From Nocardioides scoriae (GTDB lineage Bacteria; Actinomycetota; Actinomycetes; Propionibacteriales; Nocardioidaceae), in assembly GCF_900104965.1 (NCBI RefSeq), contig NZ_LT629757.1, positions 1,798,001 to 1,862,000 of the forward strand: 64,000 nucleotides of DNA, given 5' to 3'. Both the position numbers and the translations under genes were made by a program. Shown piece after piece: positions 19,043-26,401 of this stretch; the stretch's first letter is position 1; each line of letters opens with the position of its first letter. Below the pieces are notes generated by a model. It did not search any database. It had not been told where the DNA came from and worked only from the letters and a program-made list of their open reading frames with translations.

Positions 19043-19396
19043 ATGGGGTCGCTGGGAACGGTCGTGGTGGTGCTCGTCGCCGTCGCGCTGCTGGTCGCCG
19101 CCTTCCTGCAGCTGCGGTCCGGACCGCTCCCCTTCCCGGCCATCATCACCGCCGCGCTCACCTGCGCGGTCTGCTACACCGTCGCCGGCACCGTCAGCAG
19201 CTCCGGCTCGGGACCCAGCGTCCCGACGGTGGTCGGGTCCCTGGTGGGCGTGCTCGCCCTGGTCGCGATGGTGGTCTCGCTGGTGCCCCGACGTCCCCAG
19301 GCCGAGGCCGGGCGCGACCGGCGCAGCCCGATCGTGATCGCCGTGGCCGGCACGGTCATCGGCGCCGTGGGGCTCCTGGTCCACCAGCTGCTCTGA
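19043..19396 (+). CDS. Small membrane protein, function unknown
   Basis: A 117-residue protein with four hydrophobic segments (about residues 3-23, 30-50, 60-82 and 94-115) separated by short polar loops, one with PRRPQAEAGRDRRSP. ATG 19043 is preceded by GGGAGGAG at good distance, which decides the start against the longer open frame. No family recognised. Its last 41 bases overlap the 3' end of the convergent membrane-protein gene at 19356, so transcripts from the two genes would be complementary at their ends. Confidence 0.65.
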   Translation: MGSLGTVVVVLVAVALLVAAFLQLRSGPLPFPAIITAALTCAVCYTVAGTVSSSGSGPSVPTVVGSLVGVLALVAMVVSLVPRRPQAEAGRDRRSPIVIAVAGTVIGAVGLLVHQLL

Positions 19397-19823
19397 CCCG
19401 GCGCGCGACGACCGGCACCACCAGCGCGAGCAGCAGCACCGCCGCGGCCAGCAGCAGCCAGCCCCCGGTGTAGTCACGGTCGAGCAGGGTCGGGTTGTCC
19501 GACCGGGCGCCGAAGCGGCCCAGCACCGGCACCGCCGTCGCCGTGACCCCCAGCAGGACCACCAGCCCGACGGTGAGCGAGGTCCGCCAGGACGCCGGCA
19601 CCACCCGCACCAGCAGCACGGTCGCGAGCACCGTCAGCGGGGCGACGACCGCGTCGTGGAGCACGACCCCGCCCGCCATCCACAGCACGGTGTCGAGCAG
19701 GTCGGCGCCGTCCAGCCCGAGCAGCAGCACCGCGCCGTACGCCGCCGCGGCCAGGCCCAGCAGGCCCACGACGGCCCGCACGGCCACCTCGGGCCGCACC
19801 CGGCGCGAGGCGCTGCCGCTCAC
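19356..19823 (-). CDS. Four-helix membrane protein at the end of the MTX-like gene train
   Basis: A 155-residue protein with four predicted membrane helices (VVGLLGLAAAAYGAVLLLGL, the LDTVLWMAGGVVLHDAVVAPLTVLATVLLV region, TVGLVVLLGVTATAVPVLG, GGWLLLAAAVLLLALVVPVVA). One charged His-Asp pair (LHDAVV) lies in the second hydrophobic region and could bind a cofactor. GTG 19823 overlaps the stop of the molybdoenzyme gene by four bases (GTGA), so it is translationally coupled to it. It may be an electron-transfer or assembly partner. It is far too short to be the GT-C transferase expected of an MTX pathway. Confidence 0.7.
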   Translation of the reverse strand: MSGSASRRVRPEVAVRAVVGLLGLAAAAYGAVLLLGLDGADLLDTVLWMAGGVVLHDAVVAPLTVLATVLLVRVVPASWRTSLTVGLVVLLGVTATAVPVLGRFGARSDNPTLLDRDYTGGWLLLAAAVLLLALVVPVVARRVRAAGGPGAPRRR

Positions 19824-20974
19824 GCGACCACCTCCACGCGGGTGACCCATTTGGTCTGCATCACGCCGGGGCGGTTGGGTGCGATCAGGCGGCAGGGGTA
19901 GCCGTGGTCCAGGCTCAGCTCCTCGCCGTGCAGCCGCAGCGCCAGCAGGGTGTGCGGGTGCCGGGCGAACGACGGCGGCAGCTCCGAGGACCCGAAGGAC
20001 CCCCGCGTCTGCAGCGAGCGCACCCGCACCACGGCGTCGGCCGGGGCGTCGACGAGGTCCAGCAGGTCCCCCAGGCGTACGCCGGTCCAGGTCGCCCCGG
20101 CGCTCCACCCCTCGACGCAGGCGATCGGCAGGTCGTGGGTGCGCTGCTCCATCGCCTCGAGCTCGGCCCGGGTGAGCTCGACCTCGCCGCCGGGACCCGC
20201 GACCGTGAGCCGGTAGTCCTCGGCCCGCGCGGTCGTGGTCACCCCCGCGGCCTGGGCCGAGCGGTTGACCGGCACGCCCTGGGGGCCCTCACCGGACCGG
20301 ACGGCCAGCACCGAGACCCGGCGCAGCAGCGGCACCGTGCCGCCCGCGTTGGCGAGCACGGCGACCGCGGAGGCCAGCAGCGCGGCCCGCACGACGGTGC
20401 GGCGGCTCGGACCGGTGGTGCCCGAGGGCGGCTCGGCGTCGAGCCGTGCGGCGTACCCCTCGCGGATGGCCGGCAGCTTGACCGCGACGTGGACCAGCAG
20501 CGCGCCGATCGCCACCCAGGCGCCGGCGTAGTGGCTGGCGCGGAAGGAGAACGACCAGGGGTACCACTGCGCGGAGTTGGCCAGGCCGACGACGAGCTGG
20601 AAGACCGAGGCCGCGACCAGCACCGCGATCGAGAGCCGTTCCAGGGCGCTGAGCACGACCGCGCGCACGTCGCGCAGCGGCGGCAGCGCCACGAACAGCT
20701 TCGGGTAGACCGACCACAGCTTGACCAGCAGCAGCGGGATCGCCGCGATGCCGGTCAGCACGTGCAGCCCCTGGGTGACGCGGTAGCCCCAGGTGGGGCC
20801 GGTCGGCGGCACGAGGCCGCCGGCGCCCAGGTAGTACCAGTGGCTGTAGAGGCCGGTGAGGAAGCAGACGCCGAAGCACAGGCCGAGCCAGCTGCCGACC
20901 CGGGCCGTGACGGAGGTGTCACGCAGCCGGGAGCTGAACGACTCCTCGCGCGGGATCGGCACCATCGATGGCAT
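19820..20974 (-). CDS. Membrane-fused molybdopterin oxidoreductase, MsrP(YedY)-like
   Basis: A 384-residue protein. Residues ~25-185 hold four or five membrane helices with several His residues (TGLYSHWYYLG, VTQGLHVLTGIAAIPLLLVKLW, FRASHYAGAWVAIGALLVHVAVKL), resembling a cytochrome-b membrane anchor. The C-terminal ~190 residues form a sulfite-oxidase-fold molybdopterin domain. The motif LPIACVEGWSAGATWTGVRL carries the presumed Mo-ligand Cys and closely resembles the CVEAWS motif I recall from E. coli MsrP/YedY. It then ends with LDHGYPCRLIAPNRPG. MsrP reduces methionine sulfoxide with a separate heme membrane subunit (MsrQ); here the two roles look fused. ATG 20974 or 20965. It lies in a methylthiosugar-type gene train. 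Confidence 0.82.
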   Translation of the reverse strand: MPSMVPIPREESFSSRLRDTSVTARVGSWLGLCFGVCFLTGLYSHWYYLGAGGLVPPTGPTWGYRVTQGLHVLTGIAAIPLLLVKLWSVYPKLFVALPPLRDVRAVVLSALERLSIAVLVAASVFQLVVGLANSAQWYPWSFSFRASHYAGAWVAIGALLVHVAVKLPAIREGYAARLDAEPPSGTTGPSRRTVVRAALLASAVAVLANAGGTVPLLRRVSVLAVRSGEGPQGVPVNRSAQAAGVTTTARAEDYRLTVAGPGGEVELTRAELEAMEQRTHDLPIACVEGWSAGATWTGVRLGDLLDLVDAPADAVVRVRSLQTRGSFGSSELPPSFARHPHTLLALRLHGEELSLDHGYPCRLIAPNRPGVMQTKWVTRVEVVA

Positions 20975-20985
20975 GGTCCGGGGTC

Positions 20986-21675
20986 CTAGTGGGTGAGCAC
21001 GGCGAACCAGCGTCCGTGGTGCTCACCGAGCCGCTCGACGACGAGGTGCGCGGAGGCCGCCACGTGCTCGATGGCGTCGGTGCCCACCTGGGCCCAGGGG
21101 AACAGCGAGGTGCGGCGACCCTGGCTCACCAGGCGCGCCTCGTGGGTGCGCAGGCCGGTGCCCGGGGCCTCGAGGTCGACCACGACGCGGCCGGACCGGT
21201 GGACCAGCTCGCCGCAGCGGCGCAGCAGCTCGATCGGGGAGCCGCCGATGCCGATGTTGCCGTCGGCGAGCAGCACGCTGTCCCAGTGGCCCTCGCCGGG
21301 CATCGGGTCGAAGACGTTGCGCCGCAGGGCCGGGACTCCGCGACGACGCGCCTGCTCGACGGCCTCGCGGACGATGTCGACGGCGAGCACGTGGTTGCCG
21401 AGCTCGCGCAGGTAGGCGCTCATCCGGCCGGGTCCGCACCCGACGTCCATCGTGGCGCCCTCGCACAGCTGCAGCAGGGCGCGGTCGGAGCGGTCGGCGG
21501 GACGCAGCCAGTGGTGGACGGGGAGGAGCTCCTCGTCGGCGTACACCCCGCGCACGCTGCACGGCACGCCGCGCAGGGCGTCGGCGAAGAGCTCGCTGAA
21601 GGTGGCGTGGACGTGGGGCTCCTCGGCCCGCAGCGACCGGGTCTCGGACTCCGGGAGGAACTCGGCGGTGCTCAT
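20986..21675 (-). CDS. Class I SAM-dependent methyltransferase
   Basis: A 229-residue protein with the Rossmann methyltransferase core. Motif I GATMDVGCGPGRMSAYL is at about residue 80, followed by the acidic strand VLAVDIVREAVEQARRRGVPAL and motif WDSVLLADGNIGIGGSPIELLRRC. The N-terminal ~70 residues are helical and specific to this group. ATG 21675 overlaps the DUF2064 gene's stop (ATGA). Placed between DUF2064 and the molybdoenzyme, it probably modifies a glycolipid or sugar intermediate; the acceptor is unknown. Confidence 0.85.
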   Translation of the reverse strand: MSTAEFLPESETRSLRAEEPHVHATFSELFADALRGVPCSVRGVYADEELLPVHHWLRPADRSDRALLQLCEGATMDVGCGPGRMSAYLRELGNHVLAVDIVREAVEQARRRGVPALRRNVFDPMPGEGHWDSVLLADGNIGIGGSPIELLRRCGELVHRSGRVVVDLEAPGTGLRTHEARLVSQGRRTSLFPWAQVGTDAIEHVAASAHLVVERLGEHHGRWFAVLTH

Positions 21676-22364
21676 CGGGCCACCCCGCCCCGGCTGTGCG
21701 CCAGCGCACGGGCGAACCGGCTGTCGGGCGCGGCAGCCGCCGCCGCGAGGGCGTCGGCCTCCTCGTCGACGTCGCGCAGGGGGTCGACCTGCTGGACCCG
21801 GGCGCCGGCGCGCTCGAGCGCGGCGCGGGTCAGCACGCCGGTGGCGTCGGTGGACATGGGGACCTCCGGGAGGTGGGCGACGAGGTGGGGGCCGGCTACG
21901 CCGAGCAACCACCAGCCGCCGTCGAGGGCAGGACCGAGGACCGCGTCGTCCTGGTGGGTCATCATCTCCCCCGCGCCGCGGAGCACCGCAGCCGGGGCGT
22001 GCGGGGTGTCCATGCCGACCTGCACCACGGGGGCGCCGGCCGAGGACGCGACGTCGCGGTGGGCCGCGGCGAGACGCTCGGCGAGACCCTCGCCGCGCTG
22101 GGGATGGACCGTCCAGGCAGCCGTGGCGGCGAGCAGGTCCTCGGAGCGGAGCCCCTCGGCCAGGTCACCGTCGAGCGCGAGGTGGCAGCGCCCCGCGCCG
22201 TACGCCGTCCAGCAGGCCTCGAGCGTGTCGAGCAGCGCGGCGGCGGCGAGGTCGGCGGCCGCCTCCATGCCGACGACGGCGCCCAGGCGCGTCTTGACGC
22301 GGCCGGGCACCGGGGCCTTGGCCACGACCAGCACGACCGCCGGCGGACAGTGGCCGCCGGTCAC
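21672..22364 (-). CDS. DUF2064/TIGR04282-family glycosyltransferase-like protein
   Basis: A 230-residue GT-A-like nucleotidyl/glycosyltransferase. It has the start VVLVVAKAPVPGRVKTRLGAVVG, characteristic of DUF2064, and the metal-binding-like region VVQVGMDTPHAPAAVL, then LGPALDGGWWLLGV. The family was named for arsenosugar clusters, but in M. tuberculosis the DUF2064 gene Rv0540 lies in the methylthioxylose (MTX) locus. GTG 22364 overlaps the GT2 gene's stop by four bases (GTGA). Its precise reaction is unknown; it may activate or transfer a modified pentose. Confidence 0.85.
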   Translation of the reverse strand: MTGGHCPPAVVLVVAKAPVPGRVKTRLGAVVGMEAAADLAAAALLDTLEACWTAYGAGRCHLALDGDLAEGLRSEDLLAATAAWTVHPQRGEGLAERLAAAHRDVASSAGAPVVQVGMDTPHAPAAVLRGAGEMMTHQDDAVLGPALDGGWWLLGVAGPHLVAHLPEVPMSTDATGVLTRAALERAGARVQQVDPLRDVDEEADALAAAAAAPDSRFARALAHSRGGVAR

Positions 22365-23029
22365 GAGAGCACCCGGGCGAAGTCGCGCGCGGTGCGCACC
22401 GTGCCGACGACGGAGCCGGAGACCTTGGACTTCGTGCCCTCGGCGCGGGGGTGGTAGTCGATGTCCTGCTCGACGAAGCGCCAGTGCGCCTGCCCGGCAC
22501 GCTGCAGCAGCTCGACGGGGTAGCCGAAGCGGCGGTCCTCGATGCCGAGGTCGAGCATGGCCTGGCGGCCGGAGACGCGCATCGGGGCGATGTCGTGCAG
22601 CGGCAGCCCGATCTTGCGACGCAGCCACCACAGCACGAGGCTGTTGCCGAGGCGGGCGTGCCAGGGCCAGACGCCGGCCCGGACGGGGCGGCGGCGGCCC
22701 ACGGCGAGGTCGGCGCGGCCGCTGCGGACCTCCTCCAGCAGCCCCTGCAGCTGGGCAGGGTCCATCGATCCGTCGCCGTCCATGACGGCCACGTACCCCG
22801 CGGTCGCGGCTTCGATGCCCGCGTGGACCGCCGCGCCGTAGCCGGGGCGCGGCTCGACCACCACCAGCGCCCCCAGCCGGCGGGCGACCTCGGCGGTGTC
22901 GTCCCGCGACCCGTTGTCCACCACGATGGGCCGGAAGCCGGCCGGCACCTTGGCCAGCAGGTCCGGCAGCGCGGGGGCCTCGTCGCGGCAGGGGATCACC
23001 ACGTCACAGACCACGTCAGGGGTAGCCAC
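22361..23029 (-). CDS. GT2 glycosyltransferase (polyprenyl-phosphate sugar synthase type)
   Basis: A 222-residue GT-A enzyme without membrane helices. VVIPCRDEAPALPDLLAKVP, IVVDNGSRDDTAEVARRLGA and the metal-binding YVAVMDGDGSMDP (about residue 90) are clear; later HDIAPMRVSGRQAMLDLGI is typical of dolichyl/polyprenyl-phosphate sugar synthases. The mycobacterial counterpart by position would be Rv0539, reported to make a polyprenyl-phosphate-linked MTX donor. GTG 23029 is preferred to TTG 23038; no strong ribosome site decides it. It is 68 bases from the epimerase gene and overlaps DUF2064. Confidence 0.85.
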   Translation of the reverse strand: MATPDVVCDVVIPCRDEAPALPDLLAKVPAGFRPIVVDNGSRDDTAEVARRLGALVVVEPRPGYGAAVHAGIEAATAGYVAVMDGDGSMDPAQLQGLLEEVRSGRADLAVGRRRPVRAGVWPWHARLGNSLVLWWLRRKIGLPLHDIAPMRVSGRQAMLDLGIEDRRFGYPVELLQRAGQAHWRFVEQDIDYHPRAEGTKSKVSGSVVGTVRTARDFARVLS

Positions 23030-23097
23030 GACGACCAACGTAGTGGGACGCCCCCAGCCGCGTGGCTCTTCGCGCCGACCAGCGCGCCGCCGACGCC

Positions 23098-24138
23098 TCA
23101 GCGCAGCGGGGCGGACGCGAACTCCTCGATGCCCTGCTCAGGGGTGACCTGGGCGCGGAAGCCGAGCTCGGCCGCCGCCAGCTCGGGCGAGGCCACCACG
23201 TGGCGCACGTCACCGGGCCGGTAGTCGCCGGTCACCTGCGGAGCTGCTCCCCCGGCGGCCTGCGAGAGCAGCTCGGCGACCCGCAGGATCGGCACGGGCG
23301 TGCCGGAGCTGACGTTGTACGCCGACCACGACTCGGGCTCGCGGCCCACCACGGCGTCGATCGACGCGAGGTTGGCCCGGGCGACGTCGTCGACGTGGAC
23401 GAAGTCACGCATCTGGCCGCCGTCCTCGAAGACCTTCGGGGCCTGGCCGGCCTCGAGCGAGGAGCGGAAGATCGCCGCCACCCCGCTGTAGGGGGTGTCG
23501 CGGGGCATCCCGGGGCCGTAGACGTTGTGGTAGCGCAGCCCGATGGCCCGCGCCCCGGCCTGGCGCACCCAGGCGTAGGCGTAGTGCTCCTGGGCGAGCT
23601 TGCTGGCGGCGTAGCTGCTGCGGGGGTCCAGCCGCGCGTCCTCGGGGACCAGCTCCCAGCCGAGCGCCCGCCCGCAGTGCGGGCAGTGGTTGTCGAAGTC
23701 GCCGGCGTCCAGCGCAGCCCGACGGCGTACGCCGGGCGCCTGGCGGCCGTGCTCCTCGCAGGTGTAGCGGCCCTCGCCGTAGACGACCATCGAGCTGGCC
23801 ATCACGAGCGCGTCGACGCCGCGGTCGTGCATCGCGGCCAGCAGGGCGGCCGTGCCGAGGTCGTTGTGGCCGGCGTACAGCGGCATGTCGGCGACGGTGA
23901 CGCCCGCGCCGACCATGGCCGCCTGGTGGCAGACCACGTCGACCCCGTCGAGCAGCGAGGCCCACTCGACGGCGTCGCGCACGTCGAGCCGGTGGACGTC
24001 GTCGGGCACCTCCGCGGTGCCGTCGTGCGCCTGGGGGATGACGGCGTCGACCCGGACGACCTCGTCGCCGCGCTCGGTGAGCTGGCGGTCGATGGCGGCG
24101 CCGATGAAGCCGAAGGAGCCGGTCAGCAGGACCTTCAC
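23098..24138 (-). CDS. NAD-dependent sugar epimerase/dehydratase with Cys-rich insert
   Basis: A 346-residue extended SDR protein. It has NAD motif GSFGFIGAA (residues 7-15), the active-site Ser region VMASSMVVYGEG, and YAASK as the catalytic Tyr-x3-Lys. Between the Ser and the Tyr lies an insert with YTCEEHG and CPHCG, three or four metal-ligand candidates that look like a zinc knuckle. This insert is absent from standard GalE. By position it corresponds to mycobacterial galE3 (Rv0536) of the MTX locus and could invert the C3 hydroxyl of a 5-methylthio-pentose. GTG 24138 is one base after the MTAP stop, so translation is coupled. Confidence 0.87.
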   Translation of the reverse strand: MKVLLTGSFGFIGAAIDRQLTERGDEVVRVDAVIPQAHDGTAEVPDDVHRLDVRDAVEWASLLDGVDVVCHQAAMVGAGVTVADMPLYAGHNDLGTAALLAAMHDRGVDALVMASSMVVYGEGRYTCEEHGRQAPGVRRRAALDAGDFDNHCPHCGRALGWELVPEDARLDPRSSYAASKLAQEHYAYAWVRQAGARAIGLRYHNVYGPGMPRDTPYSGVAAIFRSSLEAGQAPKVFEDGGQMRDFVHVDDVARANLASIDAVVGREPESWSAYNVSSGTPVPILRVAELLSQAAGGAAPQVTGDYRPGDVRHVVASPELAAAELGFRAQVTPEQGIEEFASAPLR

Positions 24139-24139
24139 C

Positions 24140-24973
24140 TCAGACCTCCGTCCGTGCGTCGGGACCGGGGAGCTCGAAGGGCAGGTCCACGTCGGCCAGC
24201 CAGTCGGCGCACCCGCAGGACCCGACCGGGGGCAGCTCGGCCACGACCTGTCCGAGCATCTCCTTCAGGCGCCCGATGTGGCGCTCGAACAGCGCGAACA
24301 CCTGCGCCTGGTCGACCGACTCCTCGGCGCTGACCCCGGCGTCCATGTCGGTGACCAGCGCGATCGTGGCGTAGCAGAGGCCCAGCTCGCGGGCCAGGAC
24401 GGCCTCGGGGTGACCGGTCATGTTCACGATGGTCCAGCCCTCGCGGGCGTAGCTCTGCGACTCGGCCCGGGTCGAGAAGCGCGGGCCCTCGATCACGACC
24501 ATGGCGCCCTCGGTGAGGGTGCCCTCCCCCGCCGCCGCGACCAGCGCGCCCCGCAGGTCGGGGCAGTAGGGGTCGGCGAAGGGCGCGTGGCAGGCCCCGG
24601 TCTCGACGTAGGTCTGCACCCGCCGGGTGGTGCGGTCGACCAGCTGGTCGGGCACCACGAGCGTCCCCGGCTGGGTCTCGGGCTGCAGGCCGCCGACGGC
24701 GCAGGGCGCCAGCACCTGCTCGACACCGAGGGACTTCAGCGCCCACAGGTTGGCCCGGTAGGGGATCTGGGTGGGCGGGTGCTGGTGGCCCTTCCCGTGG
24801 CGGGGCAGGAACGCCACCGGGCGACCCGCCACCTCGCCGACCGCGATCGGGGCGGAGGGGGCGCCGTACGGCGTCTCGACGGTGACGGTGGTGGGGTTCT
24901 CGAGGAACTCGTAGAACCCGCTGCCACCGATCACGGCGACGCGGGGGGTCGGGCTCGTGGGCCGGTCAGTCAT
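24140..24973 (-). CDS. mtnP: S-methyl-5'-thioadenosine phosphorylase
   Basis: Splits methylthioadenosine with phosphate into adenine and 5-methylthioribose-1-phosphate. The 277-residue protein shows VAVIGGSGFYEF (phosphate loop), LPRHGKGHQHPPTQIPYRANLWALKSLGV, VIEGPRFSTRAES, the purine/ribose region NMTGHPEAVLARELGLCYATIALVTDMDAG and a short C-terminal extension with CGCADW. No mtnA or other methionine-salvage gene is adjacent. Instead the next gene overlaps the MTX-locus pattern (epimerase, GT2, DUF2064), suggesting that the product feeds glycan modification rather than salvage. ATG 24973. Confidence 0.93.
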   Translation of the reverse strand: MTDRPTSPTPRVAVIGGSGFYEFLENPTTVTVETPYGAPSAPIAVGEVAGRPVAFLPRHGKGHQHPPTQIPYRANLWALKSLGVEQVLAPCAVGGLQPETQPGTLVVPDQLVDRTTRRVQTYVETGACHAPFADPYCPDLRGALVAAAGEGTLTEGAMVVIEGPRFSTRAESQSYAREGWTIVNMTGHPEAVLARELGLCYATIALVTDMDAGVSAEESVDQAQVFALFERHIGRLKEMLGQVVAELPPVGSCGCADWLADVDLPFELPGPDARTEV

Positions 24974-24997
24974 GGCCGCAGTCTGCCAACCCCGCGG

Positions 24998-25579
24998 TCA
25001 CCCGTCGCTGCTGCCCTCGGCGAGCCCGCGCAGGCGGTGCAGCTGGTGGCGCATCATCACCAGGTCCCCGGCCCCCAGCAGCCGCTGCCAGGCGAGGTCG
25101 GCCGCGCGCAGCGGCGCGCGCGGCGGTCCCACCGCCAGGCAGACCAGGATCCGGCTGCGGGTGAGGCGTCCCGGCACCACCTCGTAGCTCATCGCCACCG
25201 GACCGCACACCCGCCGGCCCAGGCCCCGGGCGGCGGTGACGACCCGCTGGCCCACCTCGAGCTCGACGACCGGGCCGATGAGGAAGTGCTGGCCGAGCTC
25301 GAGCCGCTCCGCCCCGGGCGTGAGGCTCGAGGGACTGAGGCGGCCGAGGTTGTCGACGAGGTCGTAGCTGTAGGGAGCCACGCTGAGCTGGCACAGCCAG
25401 CGCCAGGTCGTCGCCGGGTCGGCGTCGACGTCGACGGCCCGCACGAAGTGGGCACCCCCGGGCGGCACGTGGCGGTCGGCGGGGTGGTGGTCGTGCGCCT
25501 CCCGGGCGGTGACGTTCCAGGCGCGCACCTCGGCGCGCACGGCGCGCACGCGGGCCAGGAGCGGGTCGAGCAGCGGCAC
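24998..25579 (-). CDS. START/SRPBCC-fold protein (probable)
   Basis: A 193-residue protein. FVRAVDVDADPATTWRWLCQLSVAPYSYDLVDNLGR (about residues 45-80) looks like the first strand and helices of an SRPBCC ligand-binding domain. Later strands are FLIGPVVELEVGQRVVTAARG and VAMSYEVVPG-RLTRSRILVCLAVG. No catalytic residue is recognised. It sits nine bases after the upstream ABC permease stop and 24 bases before mtnP, so it may connect the exporter genes with the methylthiosugar genes in one transcript. It could bind a lipid or glycolipid. Function unproven. Confidence 0.6.
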   Translation of the reverse strand: MPLLDPLLARVRAVRAEVRAWNVTAREAHDHHPADRHVPPGGAHFVRAVDVDADPATTWRWLCQLSVAPYSYDLVDNLGRLSPSSLTPGAERLELGQHFLIGPVVELEVGQRVVTAARGLGRRVCGPVAMSYEVVPGRLTRSRILVCLAVGPPRAPLRAADLAWQRLLGAGDLVMMRHQLHRLRGLAEGSSDG

Positions 25580-25588
25580 GCCCCCTCC

Positions 25589-26401
25589 TCAGCCGAGGAG
25601 CAGGCGGTCGAGGCGGCGCGAGACCACGAGCATGCCGGCGAGGGTCATCAGGCCGAGGTAGACCACCGAGACGAGCGAGTCGACCGTCAGCACGCCGGTG
25701 GTCAGCTCGCGCACCAGCACCACGCCCCGGTAGAGCGGTGTCGCCTCGATCACCCACTGCAGCCAGGCCGGGAAGGCCGTCACCGGGAAGAAGGTCGCCG
25801 AGAACAGGAAGAGCGGCAGCGTCGCGAGGGTGACGTACTCGAAGTCCTGCCAGGACCGCATGTAGGTCGTCAGCGCCATCCCGACCGCCCCGAACGCGAC
25901 CCCGATGAGCAGCGCGGCCGGCAGCACCAGCACCGCCCACCACGAGCCGACCAGGCCCATCGCCACCATGATCAGCAGGAACGCCAGCGAGTAGGCGCCG
26001 CCGCGCAGCAGCGACCACGCCAGCTCGCCGCGGGCGATGTCGCGGGTCGACAGCGGCGTGGCCAGCATCTGCTCGAAGGTCTTGGCGTACTTCAGCTTGA
26101 AGAAGAAGTTGAACGTCGAGTCGAGCAGCGCGCCGTTCATCGCCGACGCCGCGAGCATCCCCGGCGCGACGAACGCGGCGTAGCCGATGACCTCGCCGTG
26201 GAAGGTGAAGCCCTGCACCAGCTGGCCGACGCCGACGCCGATGGAGAACAGGTAGAAGACCGGCTCCAGGAAGCCGGACAGGAAGATCCACCAGGCCCCG
26301 CGGTAGACGACGTAGTTGCGCTGGACCAGCAGCCCGACCGCCCCCAGGGAGGTCAGCCGGTGGCCCTGTGCGGTCGCCGCGGCGCGCGTCACCGGCGTCA
26401 C
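25589..26401 (-). CDS. ABC-2 type exporter permease (NodJ-like), second of a pair
   Basis: A 270-residue permease with six predicted helices and the ABC-2 signature region FVAPGMLAASAMNGALLDSTFNFFFKLKYAKTFEQMLATPLSTRDIARGEL (about residues 75-125). It is similar in layout to the preceding permease, forming a likely heterodimer. GTG 26401 overlaps that gene's stop by four bases (GTGA). NodJ/lipooligosaccharide-type exporters move glycolipids, antibiotics or polysaccharides; here the substrate could be a product of the downstream glycan genes, which is inference from position. Confidence 0.87.
   Translation of the reverse strand: MTPVTRAAATAQGHRLTSLGAVGLLVQRNYVVYRGAWWIFLSGFLEPVFYLFSIGVGVGQLVQGFTFHGEVIGYAAFVAPGMLAASAMNGALLDSTFNFFFKLKYAKTFEQMLATPLSTRDIARGELAWSLLRGGAYSLAFLLIMVAMGLVGSWWAVLVLPAALLIGVAFGAVGMALTTYMRSWQDFEYVTLATLPLFLFSATFFPVTAFPAWLQWVIEATPLYRGVVLVRELTTGVLTVDSLVSVVYLGLMTLAGMLVVSRRLDRLLLG

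Noticed and set aside
20986-24973. Arsenosugar biosynthesis cluster
   Set aside because: DUF2064 and a nucleoside phosphorylase fit superficially, but no ArsM or radical-SAM ArsS gene is present, while the mtnP-epimerase-GT2-DUF2064 order fits the MTX locus better.
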